DNA of 64,000 nt from the NCBI GenBank assembly GCA_030068075.1, contig CM057823.1, forward strand, positions 15,286,485 to 15,350,484. The letters are read 5' to 3'. This document shows, in pieces, positions 1 through 12,300 of the stretch; the stretch's first letter is position 1, and each line of letters begins with the position of its first letter. Made by a program: the position numbers and the translations under genes. The DNA comes from Paguma larvata (Eukaryota; Chordata; Mammalia; Carnivora; Viverridae). The notes under the pieces are model-generated. The model was given only the letters and a program-made list of their open reading frames with translations. It was not told where the DNA came from and did not search any database.

Positions 1-1420
1 GTATTGTCTTATATAACCCCCTGGAAGACACCCAGTTCTCACTTCTAAACGCTCTTATGAGTCAATTTGTCATTTGATATTTTGTAGAGTTTGCAGTAAA
101 CGATAAACTAAATCCACTCAATTTTGTTCTTTAGTTCCTTAGAGGAAGCTATTTTGTCTCTTTCCTCTCCTTGCCTAACCCACTCCCAATATCTAGGAGA
201 GTTTTCTTACACGTACTCAGCATCCAGGAAGTATTTGCTGAATTAATTGCAGTTTTGGAAATCTTCCTTGTTTTGGATATGTGACTACAAAACCATGAGG
301 CCAGAAAGTTTTGCCAGTCTCCCCCACAGGCATCAACCCTCAAGCATCTGCCTTTCCTGAGGCTGGTAAGGAGGTTCTTCCCCTGCCCTCCCCAGCCTCC
401 TCTTCCTCTTCCTCTTCCTCCCCTCCACCTCCTGTTCCTTCCCTTTATCCACTTCTGTAGAGATTCTACCCAAAAAATCGATGCACACAAAGAACAAAAA
501 CCAATGGGAAAACAAGACGCCAATTTATTAACAGCTGGGCAAGGACTCGGTAGTTCCCGTGCAAGGCAGATTTGTAGACTAGGGCTTAGGTAAAGAAATC
601 TAAGGAAAGCTTCTCCTCATTTCCCTGTGTCTAAGATGATCAGGGAATCCAGTTAACTTGCAAAACGCAACTGGGAAGATATCAGAACGTCTTGCTGCAA
701 GACACTGGGATTCATCAAGGTCTTTGGCCGGAAGCATAGAGCCTACCATTGGACACAGGAATCAGAAGTAGAACAACTCAGGTGGGTTTGCCCTTGACCA
801 CACCGGCATTCTGACCGCAGGCAGAAAAGTGGCTCAGTGAGAGTCTCGTGGGCTCCCCAAACTGGAAAGCGCTGGTTCTACTTTGGATAGGACCAAGTGG
901 AGGAGTGGGCACAAGATGGAAATGTTTCCCTCCCTCGTGGACAGAGACAGGAAGTAGCAAGAGGAGAATGAAGGTTCCCAGACAGGGAAGCACGGACACA
1001 GATTCAGAAGGTGAATTTAGGAGTTGATTCAATCCCTGTTCTCCAGAGGAAACCTCCCCAGAGAGCTGGAATTTTGCCTTGGGCCCAATTCAATACATGA
1101 ATTGTCACCGCCGGACTCTGCTCGACTTCCACCCAGCATCAGCCTCTTCGTTTTCCCTCCCACCACTTGCCACGCTGCCACCAAATAAGACTCGTCTTAC
1201 GTCCCTTAAACGGCCTCTGTACTTTCTTGTGTCATGTCTTTGCTCACTTCATTCCCGCCTACCAGTCTGCCGTGAACTTCTGTCTGTATCCTTCAGACCC
1301 GGCGAGGAAGGCAATTCCATACGACCATCTGTAACTGCCCCAACCGGAAAGGCTCAAGCCCACACTTCTGTGCCCAAAGCATGTCTTCTAGTGCAAAGAG
1401 CAAAGATCTAGCAGGCTGAG
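1..1420. other. Unique sequence, no gene recognised
   Basis: I see no recognisable coding motif, RNA gene or repeat family apart from the polypyrimidine tract at 396-432. Open frames on both strands are short and of low complexity; the minus-strand frames over 333-523 simply read through the pyrimidine tract. The boundary is set by the start of the MIR-like element. An unrecognised regulatory or very old repeat element cannot be excluded. Confidence 0.5.
396..432. repeat. Polypyrimidine (CCTCTT)n-like tract
   Basis: A run made almost only of C and T with an imperfect CCTCTT hexamer period. It is simple-sequence DNA. The Arg/Lys-rich peptide read from the opposite strand is an artefact of this composition. 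Confidence 0.8.
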
Positions 1421-1424
1421 TCCA

Positions 1425-1605
1425 AAAACCTGGCTCTCCAGCCTTTTAGCCTTGACCGGCAGCAAGTTACCTACCAAGTCCTCTGATTTGGTTTCCTCAT
1501 CTATCGGTCAACACATCATCATGTCATGCTAATCCACGTCAAGTAAATTAGATAACACGATGCCTGGCACACATAAGTCAGTTGCCAAGAAGGCAGCCTC
1601 CTATG
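1425..1605 (+). mobile_element. MIR SINE fragment
   Basis: Contains the MIR-type succession of phrases: CCTGGCTCTCCAGCCTTTTAGCC, then AGCAAGTTACC, GGTTTCCTCATCTATC, and late GATGCCTGGCACACA. These match the core and 3' part of the ancient mammal-wide MIR. It is strongly diverged and has no visible target duplication, as expected for its age. Confidence 0.7.
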
Positions 1606-1956
1606 ACTGTTTAGAGACATTTTAGCATCGATCAGAAAATATGGTGAATCATCTTGATTTGTGGACCCGAGGAATCTACTACCACTGGATTAACTCACTT
1701 GCCGTGGCAGCAACACTGGCTGCCCATTTTCGTATCCCTTCCATTCCCACTCGGGTGTCTTGCACAGGACACGCAAACAATATACGACTGATAAATGGAA
1801 TTAACTTCTATGTGTCAAAATAGATTTGATTCTCTATAGCAGCTCATTTCATACTGAATCATTCATCGCTCTTACCTAACAAAGGCACCATATAAATTAC
1901 CTAATCAGTATCATAGAACACTGCATGTATTAATTTACTCAAAATATCAGATGACC

Positions 1957-1987
1957 TATATATATATACATATATATATATACACAC
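1957..1987. repeat. (TA)n microsatellite
   Basis: Alternating TA with one interrupting CA, followed by a short CACACA run. The sequence is self-complementary and can form a hairpin. No associated element is visible. Confidence 0.9.
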
Positions 1988-2479
1988 ATCTTCATTGCAT
2001 TTTTTAAAACAGTGCTTTGTTTGAATAAAGTATTATAACTTACTAATCATTGATTCTAACTTGTGCTTGAATTGCAAGAAGCTGAGACCTTCCCCAAAGT
2101 TTTTCCCTCCACCTGTTTTAAGAACTATTTTCCTTAGATTTTAATCTGAAGTTTCTATTAGAGACATAGACTTAAAAATGACTAGAGTTTGTTGAAATGT
2201 CTTCTATAATTGAGGGTAGCGATGATTCTTTATAGCCGTATCCTGTGCCTTTCCGCTTCTCTGGGGCAGGTATGCCACATCCAGGTTTGGAACAGTGTCT
2301 GAACACCTCTGCGGAGTAGACAGATCCCTTCTGTAAGTGCGTGTTAGTTTTAACTGCATGCCTCTTAAGCTCGGTTTGGAAAAAAAATAAAATTAAAAAA
2401 AATTGTGAGTATAGGAAGTTTGCATTACATGAAGTCTACGCCATCTTTAAAGGCAAAGATTTGCCCCCAAGCTGGAAGG

Positions 2480-3200
2480 GCCCCTTTGCTCCAGGACGCA
2501 CGTCGAAGTCCAACCCCCTACGGGCTGCAGGGGCACAAGGCTGGCTGCCAACAGCCCAGAGAGGACTCCCTATTCCCGGAATCTTCCCCTGCCGGCTGAA
2601 GTGCTAACCGACTCTGGAGCAGGAAGACCCTGCTGGGAACAGGAATGATACAGCTCAGAGAGTCAGAAACCAGCCTACTCAAATCGCTCAGACCGTGCTC
2701 CACTTCGTGTCTCTCTTCCACGCAATGCAACTACAGATTTTCTTTTTGAAACCTTCCTCCAGTAAAGTACCTTCCTGCTTCCCTCCGCTGAAAAAAATCA
2801 AAGCTTTAAGGTTGTTTAAGCCAACTTCCGCCCAGCCCCCGAGTTCGCCTGGATTCCGAGGGTGGGGGCGGGGAGGGCTGCGGTTGGCAGCGGCTCCCCT
2901 CCTGGGTCTGCTTCTCTCCCTGGCGGCTCCCCTCACCTCAGGCTCGGTCTTGTCTTGTGGGGCCCCACAGGGAGATGAAAAGTAGCCTTTGCTTACTGAA
3001 ATGTACAAACTCCTGCGGTTCGACGCGTCTTTTCTATTTTACTTTATTTTCTGTTTGCTTTATCCTTTGACTTGCTGAAAACACATACGGTCTGAGCCTG
3101 CTCCGGGGGGCTTAGGGACATCGGTGTCTCGGTGCACAAGATATTAATGTTAGATGATACGGCGGTGAGTCTGTCCCTTGAAAAGTTAAAGAAAGATAAA
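2480..3200. other. CpG-enriched unique segment
   Basis: By eye, about 22 CpG dinucleotides fall in 2490-2960, with more at 3017-3170, including a TTCGACGCG cluster. Neighbouring unique DNA has only one or two per 200 bases. A G-rich, GC-box-like run, GGGTGGGGGCGGGGAGG, lies near 2860. There is no recognisable exon or TATA box. It could be a weak CpG-island promoter, a GC-rich old repeat, or chance; gene-free context makes the promoter reading weak. Confidence 0.35.
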
Positions 3201-3309
3201 TTATACCTTCAAAAAGCTGGGGGGGGGGAGTTAATGAGACACACACAGAGTGAGAGGGAGAGGAGCAGAAAAATGCTAGCTTAGTCCTGGTTTTCCTCTT
3301 TTTCTGCAG

Positions 3310-3690
3310 TGAAAACCGCTGACATTTACCTGAGATACGTGACCGTCTGGAATACAGGCTTCCTTTCTTAGGTTTCCCGGCAGCTAAAGGAGGCCATGTA
3401 ACTCAACTCCGGCCAACGGGGCCCGCGAAGTCTCTCAAGCACCTCGCAGAGCATGTCCCCGAAGTCCAGGGCATGCCCGCTCTTCCAGCTCTTTCTCAAT
3501 CCTGCTGCCTGCCTGCCTGGCTCGGTGCCAAAGGCAACATTCTCGGAATGACAGTGTAACAGGACAGAAGGAGCCTGGCACGAGGCGGCCATGACAGCAT
3601 CCCCGCAGTGACCATCTCGGACTCTGTCCTGAGCGAGCAACACAGTCCTACCTTGTCTATGCCGCCCGCCGTTCACTTGACTTTGGCCTT
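3310..3690 (+). mobile_element. Old LTR-type repeat (MaLR/ERVL-like)
   Basis: Several phrases in order resemble old mammalian LTR repeats: GGCCATGTAACTCAACTCCGGCC, then GGCCAACGGGGCC, CCTGCCTGCCTGGCTC, and late AGAAGGAGCCTGGCACGAGG with CATCTCGGACT. The order and orientation fit an LTR-derived repeat on the plus strand. Subfamily and ends cannot be set by eye. It overlaps the CpG-enriched zone, so part of that enrichment may be repeat-derived. Confidence 0.45.
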
Positions 3691-3699
3691 TATTTTCCG

Positions 3700-4835
3700 T
3701 GCAGACAACCACATGTGAAGCAGAGGTGGATTTTCCATGAAGCTAACGGAGCATGAGGTCCAGAAACCCTCACTTGCCTGGCACGATTCCGAAGAATAGG
3801 AAAGGAATGGCGGGGTGCTCCGTGGTCATTTTGTATTCTTTTCCTTAAGGGGCTTCCCCAAATGGTATGGGCCCCACCACCGTGAGTCCACACCTCATGC
3901 TCAGTAAGTCAGGAAGTTTGTTCACGCGTGCTTCTTCTGGAAACCCACCCCTACACATAGCACAGTAAATAGTTCCGCTCTCTCTTGCGTTAGGCAGTTT
4001 TTGTGCACTTGGTGGGATCTAGGAATGCTATCGCCCCTTGTCCCTCAAAGTATATTCCTAGATTTTAATGGCTGTCGCAAGGAGAAAGAGGGTCGTAGTG
4101 ACATAATTTGGGGAAATACAATATTAGCTCAAACACATTTGTCTATGTTTTAAACTACAATCTCTCTGAGAGGATTTAGTACGCAAGTAGGCAGAGAGAC
4201 CCTCCCGGAGGAAGAGAATGCTGTCTTTCTGAAACATATCGAATGACTAAACATTCCTAAATGAGTCGGTCATGGGCTCGTCTTCTGTGGAGCATGATTT
4301 GCAAACACTCCGTAGGTCACGGTGGGAATCATTTGTAGACCCATCTCTTAGGGCAAACTGTGTGTTTTAATTTTTAGTATTGGTGGAACAATATGATTTT
4401 TCTTCCTTGTCTTCTTTTTTTAAGTTGCTCTCTGAAACTGCCCAGTAAGCTTTCATTCCAATAATATTGTCAGTTTTTAGTGTCATCTTTTTTTTTTTTT
4501 TCAGATCGACACTCTCTAGTCTCCCATATGAGCTAGGAATATTCTGTGTGAAGTGTGAGATCCGCTCTGGATTAAAGGATATGATTTCAGGGGACCTGGG
4601 GTCACACTGAGGTTTTTATTTTCCGGGAGGAGTTTTTTAGATAGTGGGGTATGGAAAGCTATAACCATCCATAATCAGAAGTGGGTTCTGCATAAAAGAC
4701 ACCCCTTTTCTCCCCCCTTATGTCAATGCTTACAGAAGTATCCCAGCTCATAGATGGGAGTCAGATTTTCATTACAGGGAAATAATTTGTCCCCATGCTT
4801 CTGGTCTTTAACTGAAATGTAAGTTCTAGTGTTTC
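3700..4835. other. Unique sequence, nothing recognised
   Basis: No coding motif, RNA gene or familiar repeat phrase was found. A short T-run lies near 4489-4501. AT content rises from left to right. Very old degraded repeats may be present below what can be recognised by eye. Confidence 0.45.
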
Positions 4836-4839
4836 TGAC

Positions 4840-5115
4840 ACAAAGGACCACAAACTGGGGGGCTTAAACAATAGAAATTTACTTGCTTCCAGTTCTGGAG
4901 GCCAGAAATCTGAGGTCAAGATGTGAGCACAGCCACGCTGCCTCTGGGACTCTGGACAGAATCCCTCCTTGCCTCTTCCTGGCCTCTCCTAGTGGCTGTT
5001 GGTCCTGCAGCCGCACCACTCCAATTTCTGCCTCTGTGCTCACGTGAAATTTCCTCTGTTTCATAGGCGTTAGGACTTCAGTGTATCATTCGGGACTATA
5101 CAATTCAAACCGTCA
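4840..5115 (-). mobile_element. MaLR-type LTR fragment
   Basis: The plus strand carries ACCACAAACTGGGGGGCTTAAAC, then CAGTTCTGGAGGCCAGAA, TCCCTCCTTGCCTCTTCC and GCACCACTCCAATTTCTGCCTC. This succession is the reverse complement of mammalian MaLR-class LTR sequence. It is truncated at one end and diverged. No viral coding sequence accompanies it. Confidence 0.65.
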
Positions 5116-5340
5116 CAACACTAAAGAATGCTTAATTCTCTGTTGGGGGGCATGATGTCATGGTGGGCAGAGCTCCGAGTTGGCTTTGTAGCCTTTCAGA
5201 GATAATAGATGTATTGCTATTGTCTTTAAAAAGAAACGTGGTTAACGTGGGTAATTGGAAGTTGGTGTATCTTCTCATACCTTAGTCATTTTGACCTCCT
5301 CCCCATTCAGCTCCCTACCTGCAAGAATAAGGATTAAAAA

Positions 5341-5367
5341 AATTTTTTTAATGTTTATTATTTATTT

Positions 5368-5403
<36 letters not shown>

Positions 5404-5555
5404 CATGCCAAGGCAGGGGAGGGGCAGAGAGAGAGGGAGACACAGAATCCAAAGGAGGCTCCAGGCTCTGAACTGTCAGCACAGAGCCCCACATCGGGCT
5501 CGAACCCACAAACCAAAGTCGGACACTTAACTGATTGAGCCACCTAGGTGCCCCA
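5341..5555 (-). mobile_element. Cat-type CanSINE, full length
   Basis: Read on the minus strand it has the head GGGGCACCTAGGTGGCTCAATCAG, the middle CTGACAGTTCAGAGCCTGGAG, a CT-rich stretch and an AT-rich tail. The CT stretch is expanded to about 15 GA/TC units at 5371-5399. It is non-coding and RNA polymerase III-derived. The long peptide frames through it are artefacts of the GA repeat. Confidence 0.93.
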
Positions 5556-5559
5556 ATAA

Positions 5560-7030
5560 TTTTTTTTATTGGTTCCTTTGGACTATCAACTAAGTGATAT
5601 CAGGTGGGGAGGAAGATCCTGGTCAGTGCAACCAATCAACAAATTAAATGTGAAGCACTGAGTCATGGAAAAACACCCATATGGCTTTAATCACAATTTT
5701 CTGTGTTTTGACTCAAGGTAAAAAAGGCTAAAGAATGCCGGTGGAAGACATTTTAGAGACTGGATATCTGGTAGATCCAGAGTTACTCAGCATCCATGAT
5801 ATATAAACTACTACCCTTAAAGTTTTTGATACAATAATAAGGAAAGTACACCTGTGTCCGACGTCTCCAGAGACCCTGGAGGTAGTCATAGGAATTTGCA
5901 TGCTCGTTTCAATTTTGCAAAAGTCCCTAAAGTCCCTTTTTAATTGAGTTAGTGCAGTGTAACTGAAATGTTCTTATTTTTCCTTCAGATTGATTTTATC
6001 GTGTAATTTGGATTATAGTGCTTCTCTCATGCAGGTAACTATTCTCTTTGGCAATCATAAAGCTTCTGAAATAAATGAAAATGAATTATTTATAACGTGT
6101 GATTTTTTGGATATACAAATCTTATAAAATACCAGGAGATGGAAACTTTAAAGAGGGATTTTTGGTAGCTAAAAGGTTGAGAAAAACAGTAGAGGAAAGG
6201 TGACTATTGACCATACTACTCTCTTTGAACGAACATTGACGAAACAAGGCAGCCTTCCAAATGCTTTGTTCTCTTTCTATTTAAACCCATTACTTGGCTT
6301 ATATGCCTTCAAACCATGACCTTCTAGAAGCTCCTGAATATTCCACTGTTTAAAATGTAGTTGACTGATTGATTTCTTTAACATTTCAGAAGTCCTGTAT
6401 CATTTTAACGATTTGGTATAGTGTGCCTTTGTTCTCAGCGCTAGAAGTCAACAGAGCCAAGGCGCTCCAGAGAATAATTTATGTATTCAAGAAAACCTCA
6501 GACAGGGAAGAATGCTTTCATGATAGAGTATTTAAAGTAAGACAGAGCTGGGAGGGCAGAATCACCATTCCTGACAGATCTCAACCAGAATGTTTGCCAT
6601 AAGGAGACGCGAGGTTCTCCTGCATTTGTCTCCGCTCCTTCATGATGTGATAATCCCGCCGGGTTTCCCCATCCTCTCTGGAACCCCTGACAACATCGAT
6701 TAAAACTGCACCCCTGGCTCTTATGGGGTGATTTCTATCACCTTCTCTAAATTTTGATTGAATCCTATGTTACTTACCATATTTGTTTTCTTAGGGTAGA
6801 ATATGTCCTTGTAACGGAGCATTTTTCACTCTCTGGGTAAGGCGTTCCCAGGCAGGGGAGAGGGCGTGTTTTCTCTTTCATCTAGAGACTCAACGACAGC
6901 CAGCTCTCGTGTTTACTCTTTCTAAGAACTCGTCTTAAAATCGGTTCATTTCCTTGAAAGGAGAGGAGATCCCATACTCACTAATCTGTCTTGGAGGGCA
7001 ACGTGCAATGAGAAAAATCACGGCCTGAGT
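5560..7030. other. Unique sequence, nothing recognised
   Basis: AT-rich on the left and slightly richer in GC after 6600. No splice-flanked open frame, RNA gene or repeat phrase could be supported. The 77-codon open frame at 6369-6602 has no family motif and no upstream context. Confidence 0.45.
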
Positions 7031-7034
7031 GACT

Positions 7035-7800
7035 TTTTTAAAGGTAACCTTCTTATGAAGTGTAACTCACATGCATACTGGCCAAAGGGTACAGCTCAGT
7101 GAAATTTGATGCGGTGAACCCACTTGTGGGGCCACAACTATTTAAAAAAAAAAAAATACAATTTTGCCAGCATTCCAGAAGCCTCTCTCAGGCCACTTCC
7201 CAGTCACCCTCTACCCTACTCCGCCCCAGAAAAGAACCATTTTTCTGACTTCTAATACTATAGATTATTTTGGCCTCTTTTGCAAATTTGTGCCAATGGA
7301 ATCAGACAGTATCTACTCTCTTGTCCCTGGCTCAAGAGTCTGTTAGTTGAGCCTGGTGAAGCAGTAAATTGTTCAGTTTTATTGCTGACTTATACTCTGT
7401 GGTCTGAAAATACAACAATTTATTTTGTGGTCTATCTTGGACTGGTCTTTGGGTAGTTTCTAACATTTGACTATTAAGAATATCACTGCAGGGGCGCCTG
7501 GGAGGCTCAGTCAGTTGTGTGTCTGACTTTGGCTCAGGTCATGATCTCATCGCTCATGGGTTCAAGCCCTAAGTCAGACTCTGTGCTGACAGCTCAGAGC
7601 CTGTATCCTGCTTCAGATTCCGTGTCTCCCCCTCTCTCTGACCCTCCCCTGCTCATGCTCTGTCTCTCTCTCAAAAATAAATATTAAAAAAAAAGAATAC
7701 CACTGCCATAAAAATTGTTGTGCGGTGTTTCAGAAAACACCTGTACATACTTCTGTGAATATATATCAAAAAGTGTAATTTCTGGTCGTAAACAGTGGTG
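7035..7800 (-). mobile_element. Old L1 3'UTR, minus strand
   Basis: The plus strand shows the L1 3'UTR succession in antisense: AAGTGTAACTCACATGCA, GGCCACAACTATTTAA, CCAATGGAATCAGACAGTAT, TTATTGCTGACTTATACTC and TTTGGGTAGTTTCTAAC. It is heavily diverged (L1M-like). A cat SINE with clear TSDs interrupts it at 7491-7692. It continues, after an unassigned insert, into the ORF2-derived part near 8495. Confidence 0.75.
7491..7692 (+). mobile_element. Cat-type CanSINE inserted in old L1
   Basis: A complete element from GGGGCGCCTGGGAGGCTCAG through GTGCTGACAGCTCAGAGCC and the CT-rich region to an A-rich tail. It is flanked by TSDs AAGAATATCACTGC (7476-7489) and AAGAATACCACTGC (7693-7706), one mismatch. 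The TSD proves retrotransposition into the older L1. Confidence 0.96.
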
Positions 7801-8490
7801 TGAGGAGCAGACTTGTACCAACTTAGAAGAGCCCACAGTTAAATCTTTAGGAAATTTGCAATCCAGTTGTTAAACATAGCCATTATTAAAGGTTATGTAA
7901 ACTTACAATTAAATAAAATAAATACTTTAAAAACAATAGTAATAGATATTCGAAAATACTTCATTTCCTAATTTTTACTACATTTTGCTATTACTCTGGG
8001 GTTATTTGCATTTATTATATCTTTATGGTAGAAATATAATATAGTATGCATCTCTTTCCAACTCTGCGTTCAAGAGCATCCTGTTGGTTGCAGTACATTG
8101 GTTTTGGTGTGGAAACCGGCAATCACTAAAAATCAGGATTTAACTTGGTGTTGTTGATTATCAGACTCAACAAAGATGGGAAAATATTAATAATGGGGAT
8201 TAGGCATATTTGCGTATCCTATCTTCGTCACTACATGGCCGTTTACATTGTCAATAGCATAAAACATTGAGAAAATATTTTGGAATATTTGAAACCTGTT
8301 ATCCAACTTAGCAGAGAATTGCTCATGTAATTGACAAGTGAAGTTCCAAAATATGTCCTTTTTGGTTTCACTTCGATCTTACTTGCTAACATGAACAAAA
8401 ATATCAATCACTGTTTATGTTAGAAATAAACTTGCTTGACCATTCGTCAGCAAACCACTGGTCAGAAGGTATAATTATGTTCAGTATTTA
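7800..8490. other. Unassigned segment splitting an L1
   Basis: The L1 reads naturally up to about 7800 and again from about 8495, but the intervening sequence is several hundred bases longer than the L1 should be here and I recognise no L1 phrase in it. The segment is AT-rich. It may be an old DNA transposon or another retroelement that landed in the L1. I cannot name a family or see terminal repeats. Confidence 0.4.
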
Positions 8491-8494
8491 GTCG

Positions 8495-9395
8495 CTCCTC
8501 ATATTGCAAGTACTTTTTTTTTTCCTTTTAATTTTAGTCATTCTGAGTCTTCTGTGGCGGTATCACGTTGTAGTTTTTATTTGCGTTTCCTTTACGACAT
8601 CTTGTCAAATGTGTATTAGCTATTTGGATCACCCCTTTGGGAAGTGTCTGTTTTTATGTCTTTTGTGCATTTTCTTATTGAGTTGTCTGTGTTTTTCTTA
8701 GTGCTTTGTTGGGGTCCTCATATATTCGTTTACAGATATACATCGTATGTCTGGTGTCTTCTCTCGTCTTCTATATAGCTATGTCAGATACACACCTGTC
8801 CATCTGTAGTTTGACTTTTCCTTCTTTTAATGGTGTCTTTTAGATCTTAAGTTTAATGTAGTCCCACTATCAATCTTTCCCTTTAGGGTTTTGGTGTACC
8901 ATTTAAAAAAAAATACTTGCCTACTCAAGGTCATGAAGACATTCTCCTCTATTACCTTCTGAAAGCTTTATTGCTCTTTCAGATTTAGATCTATGGTGCC
9001 CCTGGAATTGATTTTTATATACATGTGAAAAGAGTTAAACTTAATTTTTTTCTGTATTGGTATCCAAACACCATCTGATTTTCCTATGTAGATATCCAGA
9101 TATCCAAATGATATATGTTCATCCTTATGCCATTTGTTCCAAAGACCATCTGACTGTATTACAGTGCAGAATAACTGTTCATAAATCAAACGACTGCATA
9201 CATATGGGTCTTTTTATGGACTCTCTGTTTCATTCCATTGGTTTATTTGCCTACCCATGTCCCAAGGCTACAGTGATTAAAATAAGACTTGTTATAAGGT
9301 TGTATAAGTCCTCCTACTTTTACTCATCCTCAAGACTGTCTTGGTTATTCTTAGCTCCTAGCATTTTCATAAAAATATATAATCAGCTATTTCTC
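8495..9395 (-). pseudogene. Old L1 ORF2/3' fragment, minus strand
   Basis: Antisense ORF2-end phrases occur in order: TTCTTATTGAGTTGTCTG, CAAGGTCATGAAGACATTCTCC, GGAATTGATTTTTATATAC, TTCCATTGGTTTATTTGCC and AAGACTGTCTTGG. The reverse-transcriptase frame is broken by many stops and indels. It is the continuation of the L1 piece at 7035-7800 and is a dead fossil. Confidence 0.8.
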
Positions 9396-9399
9396 GTCT

Positions 9400-12300
9400 T
9401 GAGAGAGTGACCAAATGGGAGGGGATGTTGTATAACGATCTGCTGGTGCATGTTCAGTGTGAAAACAGTCCTTTCTGATTTTGATGACACATTAGGTTTG
9501 TGAACTGTATCATTAGAATGACTTGGGATACAAATATAGAAAACTTCAAACCAAGAGATAGCTTCAGTCTGGGGTAACATGTCCATAAACAATAATATCC
9601 CAAGGAAGAAGCACTGTTTCTTTTTTTGTGTGTCTTACTCAGGACAAAAGTTACCTCCACCAGACCTCCCCCTTCCTCATTGGCCAGAATTATATCCCAG
9701 GTCTTTGCATAAATCAGTCACTAGTTAATGAAACAGGGCCAACAAGATAGACTTACGTTGCACCTAAGTTGGTTCATGATTTTGCATTACTGTGTCTACC
9801 TGAATGAAAACAAAGTGGTAAAAATAGCTGTGGGGTAAGCATATACCTATTTCTGATACAGACAGACTATCCCTTTGGTCACTCAACATCCAAACACATT
9901 CTTCTATCTACATTTCCAAAGATAATTATGCCTGCGTGAATTAAAATTATTGCTTTCTTAAAGGAAAACAACCCAATGTCTCTGTCAGTTAATATGTCCA
10001 GCTTCACTTCCAGTGTCTCCAGATGTTATGAAGTCTTATCAGGTTCAGATATAGCTTCTCATGATCCAGCATCCTAAAGAGAGATTTAGTGGTGCAGAGA
10101 TTACCACTGAAGTTGAACAATCTCTGGTTAATGTTGGCAAATACTGGGGTTTCTCCGGAAAATAGTTCCATCAATAATGTCACAGAAGTATGTTTAAATT
10201 GTTTCTTATCCATTTCATGAGCTAATGGCTACAGCCAGAGCATGTGAGTCTGAGAATCCATGCTTCATATTCATGATTCTCTGTGCCTTGGTCTTGTATC
10301 AGTGGCATATGACTTGATTTTGTTCAAAATAATAGCCCTGTGTGAGCAAAGACTAGCAATGATCCAGCATTTCCCTACACTTTATTCTCTTTTCTTGGTT
10401 AGAGAATGGCTAATTGGAAGTATTTGGGAAATGTGTAGCAGATGAGGCTTGCCTTTCACTCCAATTTTTTCTGCTCCAAGTCTTCAGCTGTCCTCTCTGC
10501 TCTCAGACGGTCACCTTCAGCCTAAACTCATCTCTCTATTGTAGAACTTTGTGAAAGCTACAGAAGTAGACCATCTTCAAAAGTATCCTATATCATTCCT
10601 GCAATTTCTTTTAATACTATACTCTGTCCTATCTGTGACCAAAAACATAATAGATGATAGTTTGACTAAATGTTTTATAGTTACAGAACCATCTAACCTA
10701 AAATAATGGAACCCTAACTTCTCCACTCAATCAATTTAACATGTTCGGGTCTGTTCCTAGTCGAATCCCATTCCTTGTGTTATTTTATGATTTAACCACA
10801 GTTCATAGTCGCCAATAAAGAAAACCAACTCCATACTGCTCACACAGAAAAGGGATATGGTGAAGGGATTTTGAGTAGGCATACAATCTCTGTGAGAGCC
10901 AGAAAACTAAGCTTAGAGGTCACTTAGCCAGAAACAAGGGCCAAAATCCTGCCTTGGATCACGTCTGGTGCTGATAGCACTCTTGTCACTGCCAAACATA
11001 GATGTTGCAGGAGAGACTGTTTAACACCAGTGGAACTGGAAACCAGATGTCCCTGCTAGCAATGCAGCTAATATTGGCCCATAAAACTTGGCTGACAATG
11101 TTTTGCGGTCACATTGCATTGTGGTCTTTTTTCTCAGAGTTCCAAAAAGGGTGCAGGTTATAAAAGTCCCTCCAATTTTGGCATTTCCATGATCATATCT
11201 ATCCCATCTCTTCTCTATGCTTTTTGGCCAGGGGAAAAGAGGCTAAAATGAAGGTGATGGCCTCCTATTTTCCTTTCCTTTGTCTCCAGAGTCTCCAGAG
11301 TCCATTTGGTTCGGAAGAAGATTGCTCTCCCTTCATGGTCCTCTGTGATTTCCACATTTCCCTTCAAGATATTTAGCCTCACGACTCAGCTTTCTTGTGG
11401 TAAAGGTATCTCCTCTATACCATGAAAGGTTTGACTTGTCCAAAAGTGACACTTGATAGGAGAACCATGGAGTGACTCAGAAACTAGTCATTTCAAACAA
11501 AAGAAAAATGCATTGGTTTAACAGCCCCAAAATATTACTTCCCGATATACTATGTAGATTTGCTGAATCCAGAGAGCATTCTTTGGGAAATGGCCAAGTG
11601 ACTTTTAGGTTCTTGTATTTGATAGCCCCAGGCAGAGCTGACTCAGCTAGCATCTACTAGTATGGTTGAGGATTATAAGAATGTTGGATTAATTCCAATT
11701 GATTATTAGTACGACAGAAACTATGGTAAGTGGAAAAAGTAATCATAATATAAATCCCACACACATAGATAACCTAAAAAATTGCACATACAACAATTCT
11801 AACACATTTTTCTGGTTTGAGCATTGGAGAGCAGGGTTAGGGACCTTGGCAAAGATGTCCTGTTTCAGGTGTTGGAGAATTCTTTTTAAGTTTAAAATTA
11901 TTGTGTGGGAGAAAGTGCACATAGAGCAGAGCTGAGAAGATATTTCTGGTAAATCACCAAAACAATGCCTAACATTGCCCATGGGATGAAGAAGGGCACA
12001 GACTCAGCAACCGGGGAGCTACTGGGCATAGCAGTTATTTGTTTGGGTTTCCTTAGATGGTTTGGGGGAACTCGTTTGACCCCTTCTCCTGATCCATAGG
12101 GTGGGAAGTCACCCCTGGGAACAATGAAGAGGACGATGGGGGAGGCAATCTACTTCGGATCTCTTTAACAGTCAAAGGATAAGCACACCAGTAAGTAACC
12201 ATGTGAGCTTCCCTCTTATCAGCCACCAATGGCAAGCTGCTGGACAGAGAAGCTGGGTGTCCCTTCACCAAGCCCTTGTGCCCTCTCCTTCCTGAGGCAG

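Noticed and set aside
5371..5400. Arrays of GA/TC repeats as a CRISPR-like or regulatory array
   Set aside because: They are the internal CT-rich parts of SINEs. No spaced direct repeats of CRISPR type exist and the DNA is mammalian.
9660..9760. Minus-strand LTR-like wording
   Set aside because: Only one phrase (TTCTGGCCAATGAGG) fits; ordering of further LTR phrases could not be shown.
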